A DNA stretch of 64,000 nt. Origin: Prolixibacteraceae bacterium JC049. GTDB lineage: Bacteria > Bacteroidota > Bacteroidia > Bacteroidales > Prolixibacteraceae. Made by a program: the position numbers and the translations under genes. The notes beneath the pieces are model-generated. The model did no database searches, was not told the DNA's origin, and saw nothing but the letters and a program-made list of their open reading frames with translations. The stretch covers positions 124,001 through 188,000 of the forward strand of contig SACZ01000008.1 of NCBI GenBank assembly GCA_023369685.1, written 5' to 3'. How positions within the stretch are numbered: position 1 is the first letter of the stretch; each line of letters opens with the position of its first letter. Below are positions 46,812 to 56,046 of this stretch, one piece after another.

Positions 46812-47384
46812 TTAGTCTACAAATTCAATTTGTCCATCGTGAATGGAAGCTAAGCGAGCTAATGATTTTAGGTTAACACCAGCTTCTTCCAGAATTGAAG
46901 CTCCTTTTTGGAAGCTCTTTTCAATAACAATTCCTACTCCCATTAATTCGGCACCTGCGTTTTCAACAATCTTTTTAAGACCAACACATGCTTGACCATT
47001 GGCAAGAAAATCGTCGATGATTAGCACTTTGTCGTTGGAGTCCATGTAACGCTTGCTCACTCTAACACTATATGTGGTGTCTTTGGTGAACGAGAATACT
47101 TCTGCATCCCATGTGTCTTTATCCAGATTTCTGGATTGAGTCTTTTTGGCAAAAACAACAGGAACTTTCATCTGTAAGGCCGTTAGCGATGCAATGGCAA
47201 TACCACTGGCTTCGATGGTTAAAATTCTAGTAATTCCTAAATCGGCAAATAGTTTGGCAAACTCTTTTCCAATTGCGTCAAGTAATTCAATGTCGAGTTG
47301 GTGATTTAGAAAATTATCTACTTTGAGGATATTTCCTTCTTCCACTCGTCCGTCCTCTAAAATCCTCTTTTTTAATAGTTCCAT
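46812..47384 (-). CDS. xpt: Xanthine phosphoribosyltransferase
   Basis: Xpt salvages xanthine to XMP with PRPP. The 190-residue protein shows the PRPP-binding loop VLIIDDFLANGQACVGL, the FAKLFADLGITRILTIEASGIA region (cited in part) and the family start MELLKKRILEDGRV. Length fits the Gram-positive-type Xpt family. It lies 2 bp downstream of the permease gene, so uptake and salvage of xanthine are expressed together. Confidence 0.95.
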   Translation of the reverse strand: MELLKKRILEDGRVEEGNILKVDNFLNHQLDIELLDAIGKEFAKLFADLGITRILTIEASGIAIASLTALQMKVPVVFAKKTQSRNLDKDTWDAEVFSFTKDTTYSVRVSKRYMDSNDKVLIIDDFLANGQACVGLKKIVENAGAELMGVGIVIEKSFQKGASILEEAGVNLKSLARLASIHDGQIEFVD

Positions 47385-47386
47385 GA

Positions 47387-48718
47387 TTAGTCCTCTTTTT
47401 TTCCTATTAGATTAAATGCAACATTCGACAAAATCGCAGCAAATCCTCCGGTTGTAATACCTGAAGAAAAGATACTTTTTATTGATTCTGGGAAATGCTT
47501 AAGAATATCAGGCATCAATTCAACTCCTAATCCAAGAGAGAATGAAATAGCCAATACTACCATGGCATGGCGGTCGATATTCTGAGTTGCAATGATTTTA
47601 ATTCCGGCAACGGCTACAGTTCCAAACATTAGCAGTGTAGCACCACCCAAAACTGGTTCTGGCATTAGAGAGAAAATGTGTCCAACTACAGGGAATAGTC
47701 CTAAGATTAGTAGCATTACTGCGATAAAGTAACCTACATAGCGACTGGCTACACCTGTTAGCTGAATTAAGCCATTGTTCTGACTGAAGATTGAATTTGG
47801 GAATGAGTTGAAGATACCAGCAATACCCGAGTTGATACCATCAGCTAATACTCCACCCGAAATGCGTTCCATGTAAACTTCTCCTTCAACTGGCTCTTTA
47901 GAGATAGTTGAGTTGGCAGTGATATCGCCAATTGATTCAATGGCAGTAATAATATATACAAAACCAATGGCTAGGAATGACGAGAAGTTAAAATCTAAAC
48001 CATATTTAAATGGGATAGGAATAGTAATGGTTCCCAGTTCGTTGATTCCAGCAAATGAAATATCGCCAGTAAAAGCATAGAAAAGGTATCCCACAAGTAA
48101 CCCGATGAAAATAGAACTCATTCTGATGTACTTGTTTTTGCTTAGGTTTAGAACAACAATTAGAATAAGCACTCCAAATGCAATTCCTAAGTTTCTTAGT
48201 GCACCGAAGCTTCCGTCTTCCATTGCACCGAAACCACCACCGCAGGCAACAATACCTACTTTCACAAGACTTAGTCCGATAAGAGTAACAACAATACCAC
48301 TAACCAATGGTGAAATAACTTTGCGCGCATACTTTAAGAATCGACTTAATACGATTTCGATAGATGATGCAGCAATACATGTTCCGAAGATTAATGGAAG
48401 TCCCCCCTGAAATCCGGCAGCAATAATAGGAGAGATGAACGAGAAGCTGGTTCCTTGAACGCAAAGAAGTCCTGCTCCCAGTTTTCCAAATTTTCGACAT
48501 TGGATGAATGTTGAAATTCCCGATGCAAAAAGTGCCATACTTACAAGGAAGCTGGTTGTCTCTTGATCCAGCTGTAGTGCTCTGGCAATAATCAGAGGAG
48601 GAGTGATGATGGCAACAAAAATGGCCATCAGGTGTTGAATAGCGGCAAATAGCGCTTCCGTAAAACGAGGTCTATCTTCGAGGCGATAGATTAGCTCGTG
48701 AGTAGTTTGATCCTTCAT
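47387..48718 (-). CDS. pbuX: NCS2 xanthine permease
   Basis: The 443-residue protein has about 12-14 membrane helices of the NCS2 nucleobase transporter family, with GKLGAGLLCVQGTSFSFISP near the N-terminus and ITAIESIGDITANS in the substrate-binding half. The neighbour xpt, 2 bp downstream, makes xanthine the likely substrate; uric acid or guanine cannot be excluded by sequence alone. In Bacillus the same gene pair is controlled by a purine riboswitch; here the -7 box lies about 35 bp from the ATG, leaving no room for one. Confidence 0.92.
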   Translation of the reverse strand: MKDQTTHELIYRLEDRPRFTEALFAAIQHLMAIFVAIITPPLIIARALQLDQETTSFLVSMALFASGISTFIQCRKFGKLGAGLLCVQGTSFSFISPIIAAGFQGGLPLIFGTCIAASSIEIVLSRFLKYARKVISPLVSGIVVTLIGLSLVKVGIVACGGGFGAMEDGSFGALRNLGIAFGVLILIVVLNLSKNKYIRMSSIFIGLLVGYLFYAFTGDISFAGINELGTITIPIPFKYGLDFNFSSFLAIGFVYIITAIESIGDITANSTISKEPVEGEVYMERISGGVLADGINSGIAGIFNSFPNSIFSQNNGLIQLTGVASRYVGYFIAVMLLILGLFPVVGHIFSLMPEPVLGGATLLMFGTVAVAGIKIIATQNIDRHAMVVLAISFSLGLGVELMPDILKHFPESIKSIFSSGITTGGFAAILSNVAFNLIGKKED

Positions 48719-48752
48719 TTAGCAGATTTTGATTTGTTCGTATTTGATGGCG

Positions 48753-48760
48753 CAAAAGTA
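48753..48760 (-). promoter_or_regulatory. Candidate pbuX-xpt -7 box
   Basis: TACTTTTG on the minus strand lies about 35 bp before the pbuX ATG. No -33 match was found. Confidence 0.5.
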
Positions 48761-48899
48761 GAGTTTACATTCATATAAATGGAGTAGAATTAAAACCGAA
48801 CATGAGAAATGAGTGATTTTAGTGTGAATTAACTCTTAATTTTTATGAGTTCTAAATAACTGCTAATATTAAGTTAACATCCAATGGAAAATAGAATGT

Positions 48900-48907
48900 T
48901 ACTTTTG
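48900..48907 (+). promoter_or_regulatory. Candidate tatD -7 box
   Basis: TACTTTTG lies 19 bp before the tatD ATG; the leader would be about 15 nt. Confidence 0.5.
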
Positions 48908-48926
48908 GGCACAAATAGAATTAGAG

Positions 48927-49691
48927 ATGTTAATAGATACCCATTCACATATATTTTCGAAAGAATTTTCTTCTGATGTTCACGAAGTGGTTGAGAGAGC
49001 AATTAGTAGTGGAGTGGAGAAAATTGTTTTACCTAATGTAGATAGTTCAAGTATAAAAAACATGTTGGATTTGTCGGATGCTTATCCTGATGTTTGTTAC
49101 CCTGTTATTGGACTTCACCCTACATCGGTAAAAGAAGATTATGAGGAGGAGTTGGAGATTGTTAACTACTGGCTTAAGAAACGTTCTTTTAAAGGAATAG
49201 GTGAGATCGGTATTGATCTTTACTGGGATTCTTCATTTCTGGAAGAGCAGATTATTGTTTTTCGTCAACAGTTGCGTTGGGCTAAAGAGAGAAAATTACC
49301 TGTTGTAATTCATGTGCGCGATTCATTTGAAGAAACATTTCAGGTGATTGAGGAAGAGATGGATGAAGACTTGAAAGGTGTTTTCCATAGCTTTACTGGA
49401 ACCGAAGAGCAAGCCCATAAAATTACCGGTTGGGGATTCAAGCTGGGAATAAACGGTATCGTTACATTTAAAAATGGTGGTCTGGATAAAACGCTTGCAG
49501 GAGTTGATATGAAACACCTGATGCTGGAAACCGATTCGCCTTACTTAGCACCTGTTCCATTCAGAGGAAAGAGAAACGAGAGTGCTTATATTCGCAATAT
49601 TCAGCAAAAAATAGCCGATATATATAATGTATCACTTGACGAAGTTGCTCGAGTAACTACAGATAATGCTCGTAAACTATTTAATTTCTGA
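48927..49691 (+). CDS. tatD: TatD family metal-dependent hydrolase
   Basis: The 254-residue TIM-barrel enzyme has the metal ligands expected of TatD: DTHSHIF at residues 5-10 onward, GLHPT, GEIGID, VIHVRDS, FHSFTG and LETDSPYLAP. TatD proteins are 3'-5' deoxyribonucleases involved in DNA repair or fragmentation, despite the name linking them to the Tat pathway. It has its own -7 box. ansA begins 83 bp after the stop on the same strand, and the two are often adjacent in Bacteroidota to my knowledge. Confidence 0.94.
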   Translation: MLIDTHSHIFSKEFSSDVHEVVERAISSGVEKIVLPNVDSSSIKNMLDLSDAYPDVCYPVIGLHPTSVKEDYEEELEIVNYWLKKRSFKGIGEIGIDLYWDSSFLEEQIIVFRQQLRWAKERKLPVVIHVRDSFEETFQVIEEEMDEDLKGVFHSFTGTEEQAHKITGWGFKLGINGIVTFKNGGLDKTLAGVDMKHLMLETDSPYLAPVPFRGKRNESAYIRNIQQKIADIYNVSLDEVARVTTDNARKLFNF

Positions 49692-49774
49692 TTTAATTCA
49701 TTGCTTTTCACGCTGAAACTGTCTTTATTCGCAATACAGAATAACAGATTGTAGAATCAGAAATATTTACTGCC

Positions 49775-50806
49775 TTGAACAAGCCTTCTATATTAATAAT
49801 ATATACAGGTGGTACTATCGGGATGGTGCAAAAGCCAGAAACAGGATCTCTGGCACCTGTAAAATGGGATCAAATAGTAGAAGAAGTTCCTGAATTGATG
49901 AAGTTCGGTTATCAAATCGATACTTACAACTTTAATCCACCGATCGATTCATCGGACATGACTCCTGTGGTTTGGACAAAAATTGCCCGAACCATCAAGC
50001 GTAATTATAACAAGTACGATGGTTTTGTGGTGCTACACGGAACCGATACAATGTCATATACTGCATCGGCATTAAGCTTTATGCTGGAAAACCTGGATAA
50101 ACCAATAATTTTTACTGGATCTCAATTGCCTGTTGGTATGATTCGAACCGATGGGAAAGAAAATTTGATTACTGCAGTTGAAATTGCTGCCGCTAAGCGC
50201 AAAGATGGTTCTTCAATGGTACCAGAAGTATGTGTTTATTTCGATTTTCAACTTTTTAGAGGAAATAGAACCACCAAGAGAGATTCCGAACAGTTCAGTG
50301 CGTTTGGCTCCGAGAACTACCCAACGTTGGCTAAGGCAGGAATTGATATTGTATACAATAGTGAATTTATCAACTACCCTAAAAACAAGGGGATTTTGAA
50401 GGTAAATTCAAATTTTAACGACCAGGTGGGGATTTTGAAGATTTTCCCTGGGATGAATAAAGAGATAATCACTTCTATTTTAGAGACTCCTAATATAAAA
50501 GGTTGGGTGTTGGAATCGTTTGGTTCTGGCAATGTGCCAACAAGTCGCTGGTTTTTAAATGCTATAAAACGAATTATCAAGCGAGGAGTAATGGTTTTAA
50601 ATGTTACCCAATGCGAAGGGGGAAAAGTAAATATGGGGCATTATGAAACCAGTCGGGAATTACAGGAAGTAGGGGTAATAAGTGGAAATGATATCACCAC
50701 TGAAGCTGCTATTACTAAGTTGATGTTCTTATTGGGACAAGGACTGTCAACTTCAGAAATACAGATCTACCTGAATAAAAGCCTGAACGGGGAAATTAGT
50801 GAATAG
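49775..50806 (+). CDS. ansA: L-asparaginase, type I
   Basis: The 343-residue enzyme hydrolyses asparagine to aspartate and ammonia. The N-terminal nucleophile loop IIYTGGTIGM contains the catalytic threonine (T14), and the second site is LHGTDTMSYTASAL. There is no signal peptide, so it is the cytoplasmic type. No in-frame ATG is present; after a stop at 49742 the best initiation codon is TTG at 49775, which gives the normal family start MNKPSILIIYTGG. The gene ends about 66 bp before tRNA-Ser. Confidence 0.93.
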   Translation: MNKPSILIIYTGGTIGMVQKPETGSLAPVKWDQIVEEVPELMKFGYQIDTYNFNPPIDSSDMTPVVWTKIARTIKRNYNKYDGFVVLHGTDTMSYTASALSFMLENLDKPIIFTGSQLPVGMIRTDGKENLITAVEIAAAKRKDGSSMVPEVCVYFDFQLFRGNRTTKRDSEQFSAFGSENYPTLAKAGIDIVYNSEFINYPKNKGILKVNSNFNDQVGILKIFPGMNKEIITSILETPNIKGWVLESFGSGNVPTSRWFLNAIKRIIKRGVMVLNVTQCEGGKVNMGHYETSRELQEVGVISGNDITTEAAITKLMFLLGQGLSTSEIQIYLNKSLNGEISE

Positions 50807-50811
50807 CAAAC

Positions 50812-50840
50812 TTTGTTTTTCACATTTTTTTTGTAATTTG
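50812..50840 (+). promoter_or_regulatory. Possible promoter of tRNA-Ser
   Basis: TTTG (50812-50815) and TAATTTG (50834-50840), 18 nt apart, roughly fit the -33/-7 consensus about 32 bp before the tRNA. The -7 match is imperfect. Confidence 0.35.
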
Positions 50841-50872
50841 GAGCCCTGAAATTCTCGGAGTTAAGTTAAACA

Positions 50873-50960
50873 GGAGAGGTGCAGGAGTGGTTGAACTGGC
50901 ACGCCTGGAAAGCGTGTGTACCTCGAAAGGGTACCGAGGGTTCGAATCCCTCTCTCTCCG
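50873..50960 (+). tRNA. tRNA-Ser (GGA)
   Basis: The 88-nt gene has a 7-bp acceptor stem (GGAGAGG with TCTCTCC, one G-T pair), anticodon GGA in the loop CTGGAAA, a long variable arm typical of serine tRNAs (TACCTCGAAAGGGTA) and a GAGGG/CCCTC T stem. CCA is not encoded. The exbB operon begins 83 bp later with no promoter visible between, so read-through is possible. Confidence 0.95.
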
Positions 50961-51043
50961 CAGAGAGGATAAAGAAGAAAATATTAGTATTGAAATAACA
51001 AGTGAGAAACAGAAACATTGTAAATCAAAATTTGGTTCAAATT

Positions 51044-51859
51044 ATGAAAAAACTATTTGCGTTAATAGCAGTTTTCGGGATGCTTTCTTTCGGAGCATCT
51101 ATGAATGTTATCGCTCAGGATCAAACTGAGGATGCTGCCACAGAGCAGGTTACTGAGGATGCTTCAGCTCAAACTTCTATGGCTGATGCTGAAGAGGAAG
51201 CAGCTGCAACTGCTGAGTCAGGAAAGTCGCTTCACAGCCGTATCAAGCAATACTTCATCGATGGAGGTCCTGCCTTCATGACATTCGTATTGGTTGCCTT
51301 AGTATTAGGTTTGGCTGTAGCTTTTGAGAGAGTTATTTACTTGAACCTTTCTACTTCAAACACTAAGAAATTATTGGCTCAGGTAGAAGATGCACTTGAG
51401 AATGGTGGTGTTGAAGCAGCAAAAGAAGTATGTCGTAATACTCGTGGACCTGTTGCAAGTATTTTCTACCAAGGTTTAGACCGCGCTGAAGAAGGTCTTG
51501 ACGTAGTTGAAAAGTCTATCGTAGCTTACGGTGGTGTTCAAGCTGGTCTTTTGGAAAAAGGATTGAGCTGGTTGGGTCTTTTCATCGCATTGGCTCCTAT
51601 GCTTGGTTTCATGGGAACAGTAATTGGTATGATCGAAGCATTCGACGCTATCGAGGTTGCTGGTGATATTAGCCCTTCTTTGGTTGCTCGTGGTATTAAA
51701 GTGGCTTTGATTACTACTGTAACTGGTTTGATCGTTGCGATTATCCTTCAGATTTTCTACAACTACTGTGTAGCTAAAATCGATTCAATCGTAAACAACA
51801 TGGAAGATGCTTCTATCTCTATGATGGACCTATTAGTAAAACACAATCTTAAAAAATAA
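51044..51859 (+). CDS. exbB: ExbB/TolQ-type proton channel with cleavable signal
   Basis: The 271-residue protein begins with a signal peptide (1-25, ending VIAQ), followed by a periplasmic Glu/Ala/Thr-rich stretch (26-60) and three membrane helices (about 77-97, 176-200, 218-240). The channel threonines T192 (GFMGTVIGM) and T224/T225 (ALITTVTG) are present, as is the DISPSLVARG motif. ExbB pentamers with ExbD use the proton gradient to drive TonB or similar proteins. I start at the ATG at 51044; an upstream GTG at 51002 would bury the signal peptide. The operon continues with a four-helix protein and two ExbD proteins; no TonB gene is in the window. Confidence 0.93.
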   Translation: MKKLFALIAVFGMLSFGASMNVIAQDQTEDAATEQVTEDASAQTSMADAEEEAAATAESGKSLHSRIKQYFIDGGPAFMTFVLVALVLGLAVAFERVIYLNLSTSNTKKLLAQVEDALENGGVEAAKEVCRNTRGPVASIFYQGLDRAEEGLDVVEKSIVAYGGVQAGLLEKGLSWLGLFIALAPMLGFMGTVIGMIEAFDAIEVAGDISPSLVARGIKVALITTVTGLIVAIILQIFYNYCVAKIDSIVNNMEDASISMMDLLVKHNLKK

Positions 51860-51867
51860 TTATTCCT

Positions 51868-52317
51868 ATGAATAAACTTGGTAATATCTTAACCATAGTT
51901 CTAGGAGTACTTATTGCCGTTTCAGCTATTTTAGTTATCATGTTGGTATCTAATTTAGATGGGGCAAAACAAGATGCTCTTATAGAGCTAAACCTTAACT
52001 GGAGTTATGTACTTCTTTTTATGGGAGCTGGTGCAGCTGTAATTTTCTCTATTCTACAGTTGTTCAACAATCCTGCTTCTATCAAGAAGGCTTTAATTTC
52101 AGTAGCAGCAATTGCAGGTATTGTGGTTGTAGCTAATATGTTGGCTACTGACTTTATCCCACAATCATTGACTGCAAAGAAAATGCTTGCTGAAGGTGAT
52201 CTTACTCCAGAGGGAGCTAAATGGATTGGAACAGCGTTGTATGGAACGTACATCTTGTTGTTCTTAACAATTGGAGCAGTGCTCTTGTCTTCAGTGTCAA
52301 GACTACTAAAACGATAA
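51868..52317 (+). CDS. Four-helix membrane protein of the exb operon
   Basis: The 149-residue protein has four predicted membrane helices (about 7-27, 44-62, 72-90, 124-145) and a short loop with QSLTAKKMLAEGDLTPEGAK between the third and fourth. I do not recognise a named family. It lies 8 bp after exbB and 31 bp before the first exbD, which makes a role in assembly or regulation of the ExbBD complex plausible, but this is inference from position. Confidence 0.8.
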   Translation: MNKLGNILTIVLGVLIAVSAILVIMLVSNLDGAKQDALIELNLNWSYVLLFMGAGAAVIFSILQLFNNPASIKKALISVAAIAGIVVVANMLATDFIPQSLTAKKMLAEGDLTPEGAKWIGTALYGTYILLFLTIGAVLLSSVSRLLKR

Positions 52318-52348
52318 TCGGAGGCAAGCCTTCCAAAAATAAAAATTT

Positions 52349-52927
52349 ATGGCAAGAAAAGTACCAGAAATACCATCTGCATCGTTGGCCGATATCGCCT
52401 TCATGTTGTTGATCTTTTTCTTGGTAACCACTACAATGGATGTGGATAGCGGTCTGAGAAGAAAGCTTCCTCCTTTTGTGCCCGAGCAACAAGATGATAC
52501 TCCTCCTATTAAGAAGAGAAACATCTTTGAGGTGCTTGTGAACAAGGATAACATGCTATTGGTAGAGGGCGACATTTGCCGTTTGGAGGATTTGCGAGGT
52601 AAAGCTAAAGAATTTTTGAACCCAAATTTGGAGGGCGAAAACCTTCCAGAGAAAAAAACGGAGTATGTTGAGTTCTTCGGAGATACAAAAGTACTTACTG
52701 GTAGTGCTGTTATCTCACTTCGAAATGACTTGGATACAAAGTATGGGGTTTATTTAGCAGTTCAAAATGAATTGATTGCTGCAATCAATGATTTGAGAAA
52801 CGATCTTGCTAAAAAGAAATTTGGTAAGCTTTTTGAAAGCCTAGAATCCGAACAGCAAAAAGCGATCAAGAAGATCTATCCTCAGAAGATTTCTGAGGCC
52901 GAACCTAAAAAAGTAGGAGGAAAGTAA
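52349..52927 (+). CDS. exbD: ExbD/TolR-type protein 1
   Basis: The 192-residue protein has a short cytoplasmic start, one membrane helix (about 15-33) with the proton-binding aspartate D15 in SLADIAFMLLIFFLV, and a periplasmic domain that is longer than in classical ExbD. ExbD dimers sit in the ExbB pore and transmit proton-driven motion to TonB. The stop overlaps the start of the second exbD (TAATG), so both are made together and could form a heterodimer. Confidence 0.92.
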   Translation: MARKVPEIPSASLADIAFMLLIFFLVTTTMDVDSGLRRKLPPFVPEQQDDTPPIKKRNIFEVLVNKDNMLLVEGDICRLEDLRGKAKEFLNPNLEGENLPEKKTEYVEFFGDTKVLTGSAVISLRNDLDTKYGVYLAVQNELIAAINDLRNDLAKKKFGKLFESLESEQQKAIKKIYPQKISEAEPKKVGGK

Positions 52928-53397
52928 TGTCGAAGTTTAGAAAAAACGGCGGAAAAGAATTGCCACCAATTTCTACGGCATCTTTGCCTGATATTGTATT
53001 TATGATTCTTTTCTTCTTTATGGTTAGTACAACTATGCGTGAGCAGGAACTTAAGGTAAAAGTTAATGTTCCTCAAGCGACAGAGTTAACTAAATTGGAG
53101 AAAAAATCATTGGTGTGCTATTTGTATATTGGACCTCCACAGCGTCAGTTTGTAGCTAAAATGGGTAATGCCGAGCGTATCCAGTTGAACGACAAGTTCG
53201 CAACTAAAGCGGATATTCCTGCATTTATTCAAGCAGAGCGTGATGCACGTGATGAAGCTGAACGTCCTTTCATGGTGTATTCATTAAAAGTTGATGAAAA
53301 TACTCCAATGCTTATTGTAGGGGAAGTGAAGCAAGAACTACGTAAAATGGCAGCTTTGAGTATTAACTACTCTGCTAAAAAAGCTGTTGAACGATAG
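52927..53397 (+). CDS. exbD: ExbD/TolR-type protein 2
   Basis: The 156-residue protein has the ExbD layout: a positively charged start, a membrane helix with D22 in SLPDIVFMILFFFMV, and a periplasmic domain ending LSINYSAKKAVER. It shares the layout but little sequence with ExbD1. It overlaps ExbD1 by one base and is the last gene of the exb operon, followed by a terminator. Confidence 0.92.
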   Translation: MSKFRKNGGKELPPISTASLPDIVFMILFFFMVSTTMREQELKVKVNVPQATELTKLEKKSLVCYLYIGPPQRQFVAKMGNAERIQLNDKFATKADIPAFIQAERDARDEAERPFMVYSLKVDENTPMLIVGEVKQELRKMAALSINYSAKKAVER

Positions 53398-53420
53398 ATT
53401 CAAATTCATAAGACTATATA

Positions 53421-53450
53421 AAAAAGGGGTGGCTTAGGCTACCCCTTTTT
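53421..53450 (+). terminator. Terminator of the exb operon
   Basis: AAAAAGGGGT and ACCCCTTTTT form a stem with an internal GGC/GCT part, followed by T-rich sequence, 24 bp past the exbD2 stop. Confidence 0.85.
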
Positions 53451-53555
53451 ATTTGCCCTTTTGTTTGCAACGTTGGTCGAGTGATGTAACCTGTTTGTCG
53501 CTATTTGTTGTTTTGAATCATTCGGAATAATACTTTTGTTAAAAAGTAAGTTAGA

Positions 53556-54056
53556 ATGAAAGGAAGAGTTTTATTTGTACTGGTAGCAATTGCTACCTTT
53601 TTTAGTTGTGAGCATGAGCGAAAAGAAAGCGCAAAATTTATTCGAGACTCGGTTGCTGTAAAAGAGTTCTGTTTTGGAGAGAGTAAGTTTGAGTGTGAAG
53701 AGAAGTCAATTATTATTAAAGAGCATGAGAATGATCCTGTGATAGAGCAAATGAGCATAAATGGAAGTGATGCCGATCATTTTTTTGAATTTTGTCACCT
53801 TGGTCTGGAATATGCCATGCTTGTAAGAGAAAATAAAGACTTCTGGCCAATTAAATTTACCACAGTGTGGAATGAAGAGGTGATGATTAATTGTCCTGAA
53901 AACAACGACGAAACAACTATTAAAAAGACAATGACCAATGGAGCTGGCTTGACAGTGACCATTAAGAAAAAACGAGATGTTTTTATTGAAATAAAGTCGA
54001 AAGACGAAAAATCGGTTTTAAGCTATCGATTTCATTTTATAAACCGAAACGAATAG
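53556..54056 (+). CDS. Small lipoprotein of unknown function
   Basis: The 166-residue protein begins with a lipoprotein signal MKGRVLFVLVAIATFFSC, lipidated at C18, followed by a charged linker. Two further cysteines lie in EFCFGESKFECEE. I recognise no domain. The gene is flanked by terminators at 53421-53450 and 54068-54097 and so is probably expressed alone. Confidence 0.7.
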   Translation: MKGRVLFVLVAIATFFSCEHERKESAKFIRDSVAVKEFCFGESKFECEEKSIIIKEHENDPVIEQMSINGSDADHFFEFCHLGLEYAMLVRENKDFWPIKFTTVWNEEVMINCPENNDETTIKKTMTNGAGLTVTIKKKRDVFIEIKSKDEKSVLSYRFHFINRNE

Positions 54057-54067
54057 AGTAAGGAAAT

Positions 54068-54097
54068 AAAAAAGGCAACCAATTGGCTGCCTTTTTT
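54068..54097. terminator. Bidirectional terminator between the lipoprotein gene and aspS
   Basis: AAAAAAGGCA pairs with TGCCTTTTTT, with a second short CC-AATT-GG stem inside. It lies between convergent genes. Confidence 0.85.
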
Positions 54098-54117
54098 ATT
54101 TATATGAAGTGTAAGGT

Positions 54118-55875
54118 TTACTTCTCTTCTTTCATGTTAAGCGCTAGGTTCAATTCATCCAGCTGAGCCTCTGCTACAGTCGATGGAGAATCGATCATTA
54201 CGTCGCGTCCCGAGTTGTTTTTAGGGAATGCAATAACGTCGCGGATAGTATCCAATCCTGCAAATAATGAAACCAAGCGGTCGAAACCGAATGCAATACC
54301 AGCATGTGGTGGTGCACCATATTTAAATGCGTTCATTAGGAAGCCAAACTGAGCTTTTGCTTCTTCTGGTGTAAATCCAAGAAGGTCGAACATTTTAGCT
54401 TGCAATTCAGAGTCGAAAATACGAACCGAACCACCACCAATTTCAACACCATTGATAACAAGGTCGTATGCGTTAGCACGAACAGCACCAGGATCACTCT
54501 CCAATAAGTGATAATCTTCTTTCTTAGGAGAAGTAAATGGGTGGTGCATTGCATGGAAACGTTTTGCTTCTTCGTCCCACTCCAATAGAGGGAAGTCGAC
54601 AACCCATAGAGGTTTGAATACGTTCTTGTCGCGAAGTCCTAAACGGTCACCCATTTCAAGACGTAAGTCACAAAGAGCTGAAAGCATTGGGTTCTTATCT
54701 CCTGAAAGTACTAAGATTAAGTCACCAGCTTCAGCACCTGTTGCCTCTGCCCATGCTTTAAGATCTTCTGCATCGTAGAATTTATCTACCGACGATTTGA
54801 ATGTGCCATCTTCGTTGCACTTAACGTAAACCAACCCTTTAGCTCCTACCTGAGGACGCTTAACAAAGTTAGTCAACTCATCAAGTTGCTTACGTGTATA
54901 TGAACCAGCTCCTTTGGCACAGATCGCTCCAACAAATTCAGCTTCGTTGAAAACTTTGAAATCTTTAGCCTGAGCCAATGCTGTAATGTCTTTAATTAAC
55001 ATTTCGAAGCGAATATCTGGCTTATCACAACCGTAGTTAGCAATAGCTTCGCTGTAAGGCATGCGAGGGAAATCTGTTACCTCTACATCTTTTACCTTTT
55101 TAAACAGGTGACGAGTCAATCCTTCAAAAGTGTTCAAGATATCTTCCTGGTCAACAAACGACATTTCACAGTCAATTTGAGTAAACTCAGGCTGACGGTC
55201 AGCTCTTAAGTCTTCGTCACGGAAACACTTTACAATTTGGAAATAACGGTCGAAACCAGAGATCATCAACAACTGCTTAAACACCTGGGGCGACTGTGGA
55301 AGAGCGTAGAATTGGCCTTCGTTCATACGAGAAGGAACAATAAAGTCACGCGCTCCCTCTGGAGTAGACTTAATCAATACAGGAGTTTCTGTTTCGATGA
55401 AATTTTGTTCATTCAGGTAGGCACGAGTGTAGTGTCCCATTTGTGAGCGAAGTACCAGGTTTTCTCTAACCGGGTTTCTTCTTAAATCCAAATAGCGATA
55501 CTTCATTCTTAAGTCATCACCACCATCAGTTTCATCTTCTATTGTGAATGGAGGAAGCTCTGCTGGATTAAGAATATTTAATTCTGTTACTGCAAGCTCA
55601 ACTTCTCCGGTTTCTATTTTGTCATTTTTGCTGCTACGTTCGCGAACAATACCTTTGGCCTGAACAACGTATTCGCGACCAAGCTGGTGTACTGCTTCTT
55701 TCAAGTCATCAGAACTCTGATCATCAACAACAAGCTGTGTGATACCATATCGATCTCGCAAATCCACAAAAGTCATTGCACCTAATTCTCTTTTTCGTTG
55801 TACCCAGCCGCTCAAAGTCACCTCCTGACCGGCATGAGAGATTCGTAAATCTCCACAAGTATGAGTTCTGTACAT
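54118..55875 (-). CDS. aspS: Aspartyl-tRNA synthetase (bacterial type)
   Basis: The 585-residue class II synthetase has an N-terminal OB-fold anticodon domain (about 1-110), the catalytic core with [25 protein letters not shown] and [18 protein letters not shown], the bacterial GAD insertion (about 290-410) and motif 3 [13 protein letters not shown] near the C-terminus. Length is normal. Whether it discriminates tRNA-Asp from tRNA-Asn is not read here. A TATTTTTG box on the minus strand (55922-55929) lies about 46 bp upstream. Confidence 0.97.
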   Translation of the reverse strand: MYRTHTCGDLRISHAGQEVTLSGWVQRKRELGAMTFVDLRDRYGITQLVVDDQSSDDLKEAVHQLGREYVVQAKGIVRERSSKNDKIETGEVELAVTELNILNPAELPPFTIEDETDGGDDLRMKYRYLDLRRNPVRENLVLRSQMGHYTRAYLNEQNFIETETPVLIKSTPEGARDFIVPSRMNEGQFYALPQSPQVFKQLLMISGFDRYFQIVKCFRDEDLRADRQPEFTQIDCEMSFVDQEDILNTFEGLTRHLFKKVKDVEVTDFPRMPYSEAIANYGCDKPDIRFEMLIKDITALAQAKDFKVFNEAEFVGAICAKGAGSYTRKQLDELTNFVKRPQVGAKGLVYVKCNEDGTFKSSVDKFYDAEDLKAWAEATGAEAGDLILVLSGDKNPMLSALCDLRLEMGDRLGLRDKNVFKPLWVVDFPLLEWDEEAKRFHAMHHPFTSPKKEDYHLLESDPGAVRANAYDLVINGVEIGGGSVRIFDSELQAKMFDLLGFTPEEAKAQFGFLMNAFKYGAPPHAGIAFGFDRLVSLFAGLDTIRDVIAFPKNNSGRDVMIDSPSTVAEAQLDELNLALNMKEEK

Positions 55876-55921
55876 TTTTAAACTATTTAAACTGTTTCTG
55901 TTAGTAACTTCAATCGAGCAA

Positions 55922-55929
55922 CAAAAATA
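55922..55929 (-). promoter_or_regulatory. Candidate aspS -7 box
   Basis: TATTTTTG on the minus strand fits TAnnTTTG, about 46 bp before the aspS ATG. No -33 match at normal spacing. Confidence 0.45.
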
Positions 55930-56016
55930 AAACTTTTATCCATCAACACTTTACACTTTAATTAAAAAGTTGTGCATTGTAGTCATAGTGTTCGTATTTA
56001 GGTGCAAATAGCTTGC

Positions 56017-56024
56017 TATATTTG
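56017..56024 (+). promoter_or_regulatory. Candidate tadA -7 box
   Basis: TATATTTG lies 22 bp before the tadA ATG, giving a leader of about 18 nt. Confidence 0.5.
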
Positions 56025-56046
56025 TATCGAATAAAGAGAAGCAACT

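Noticed and set aside
48719-48926. Purine riboswitch upstream of pbuX-xpt
   Set aside because: No P1-P2-P3 arrangement or conserved core is visible, and the likely promoter is too close to the ATG.
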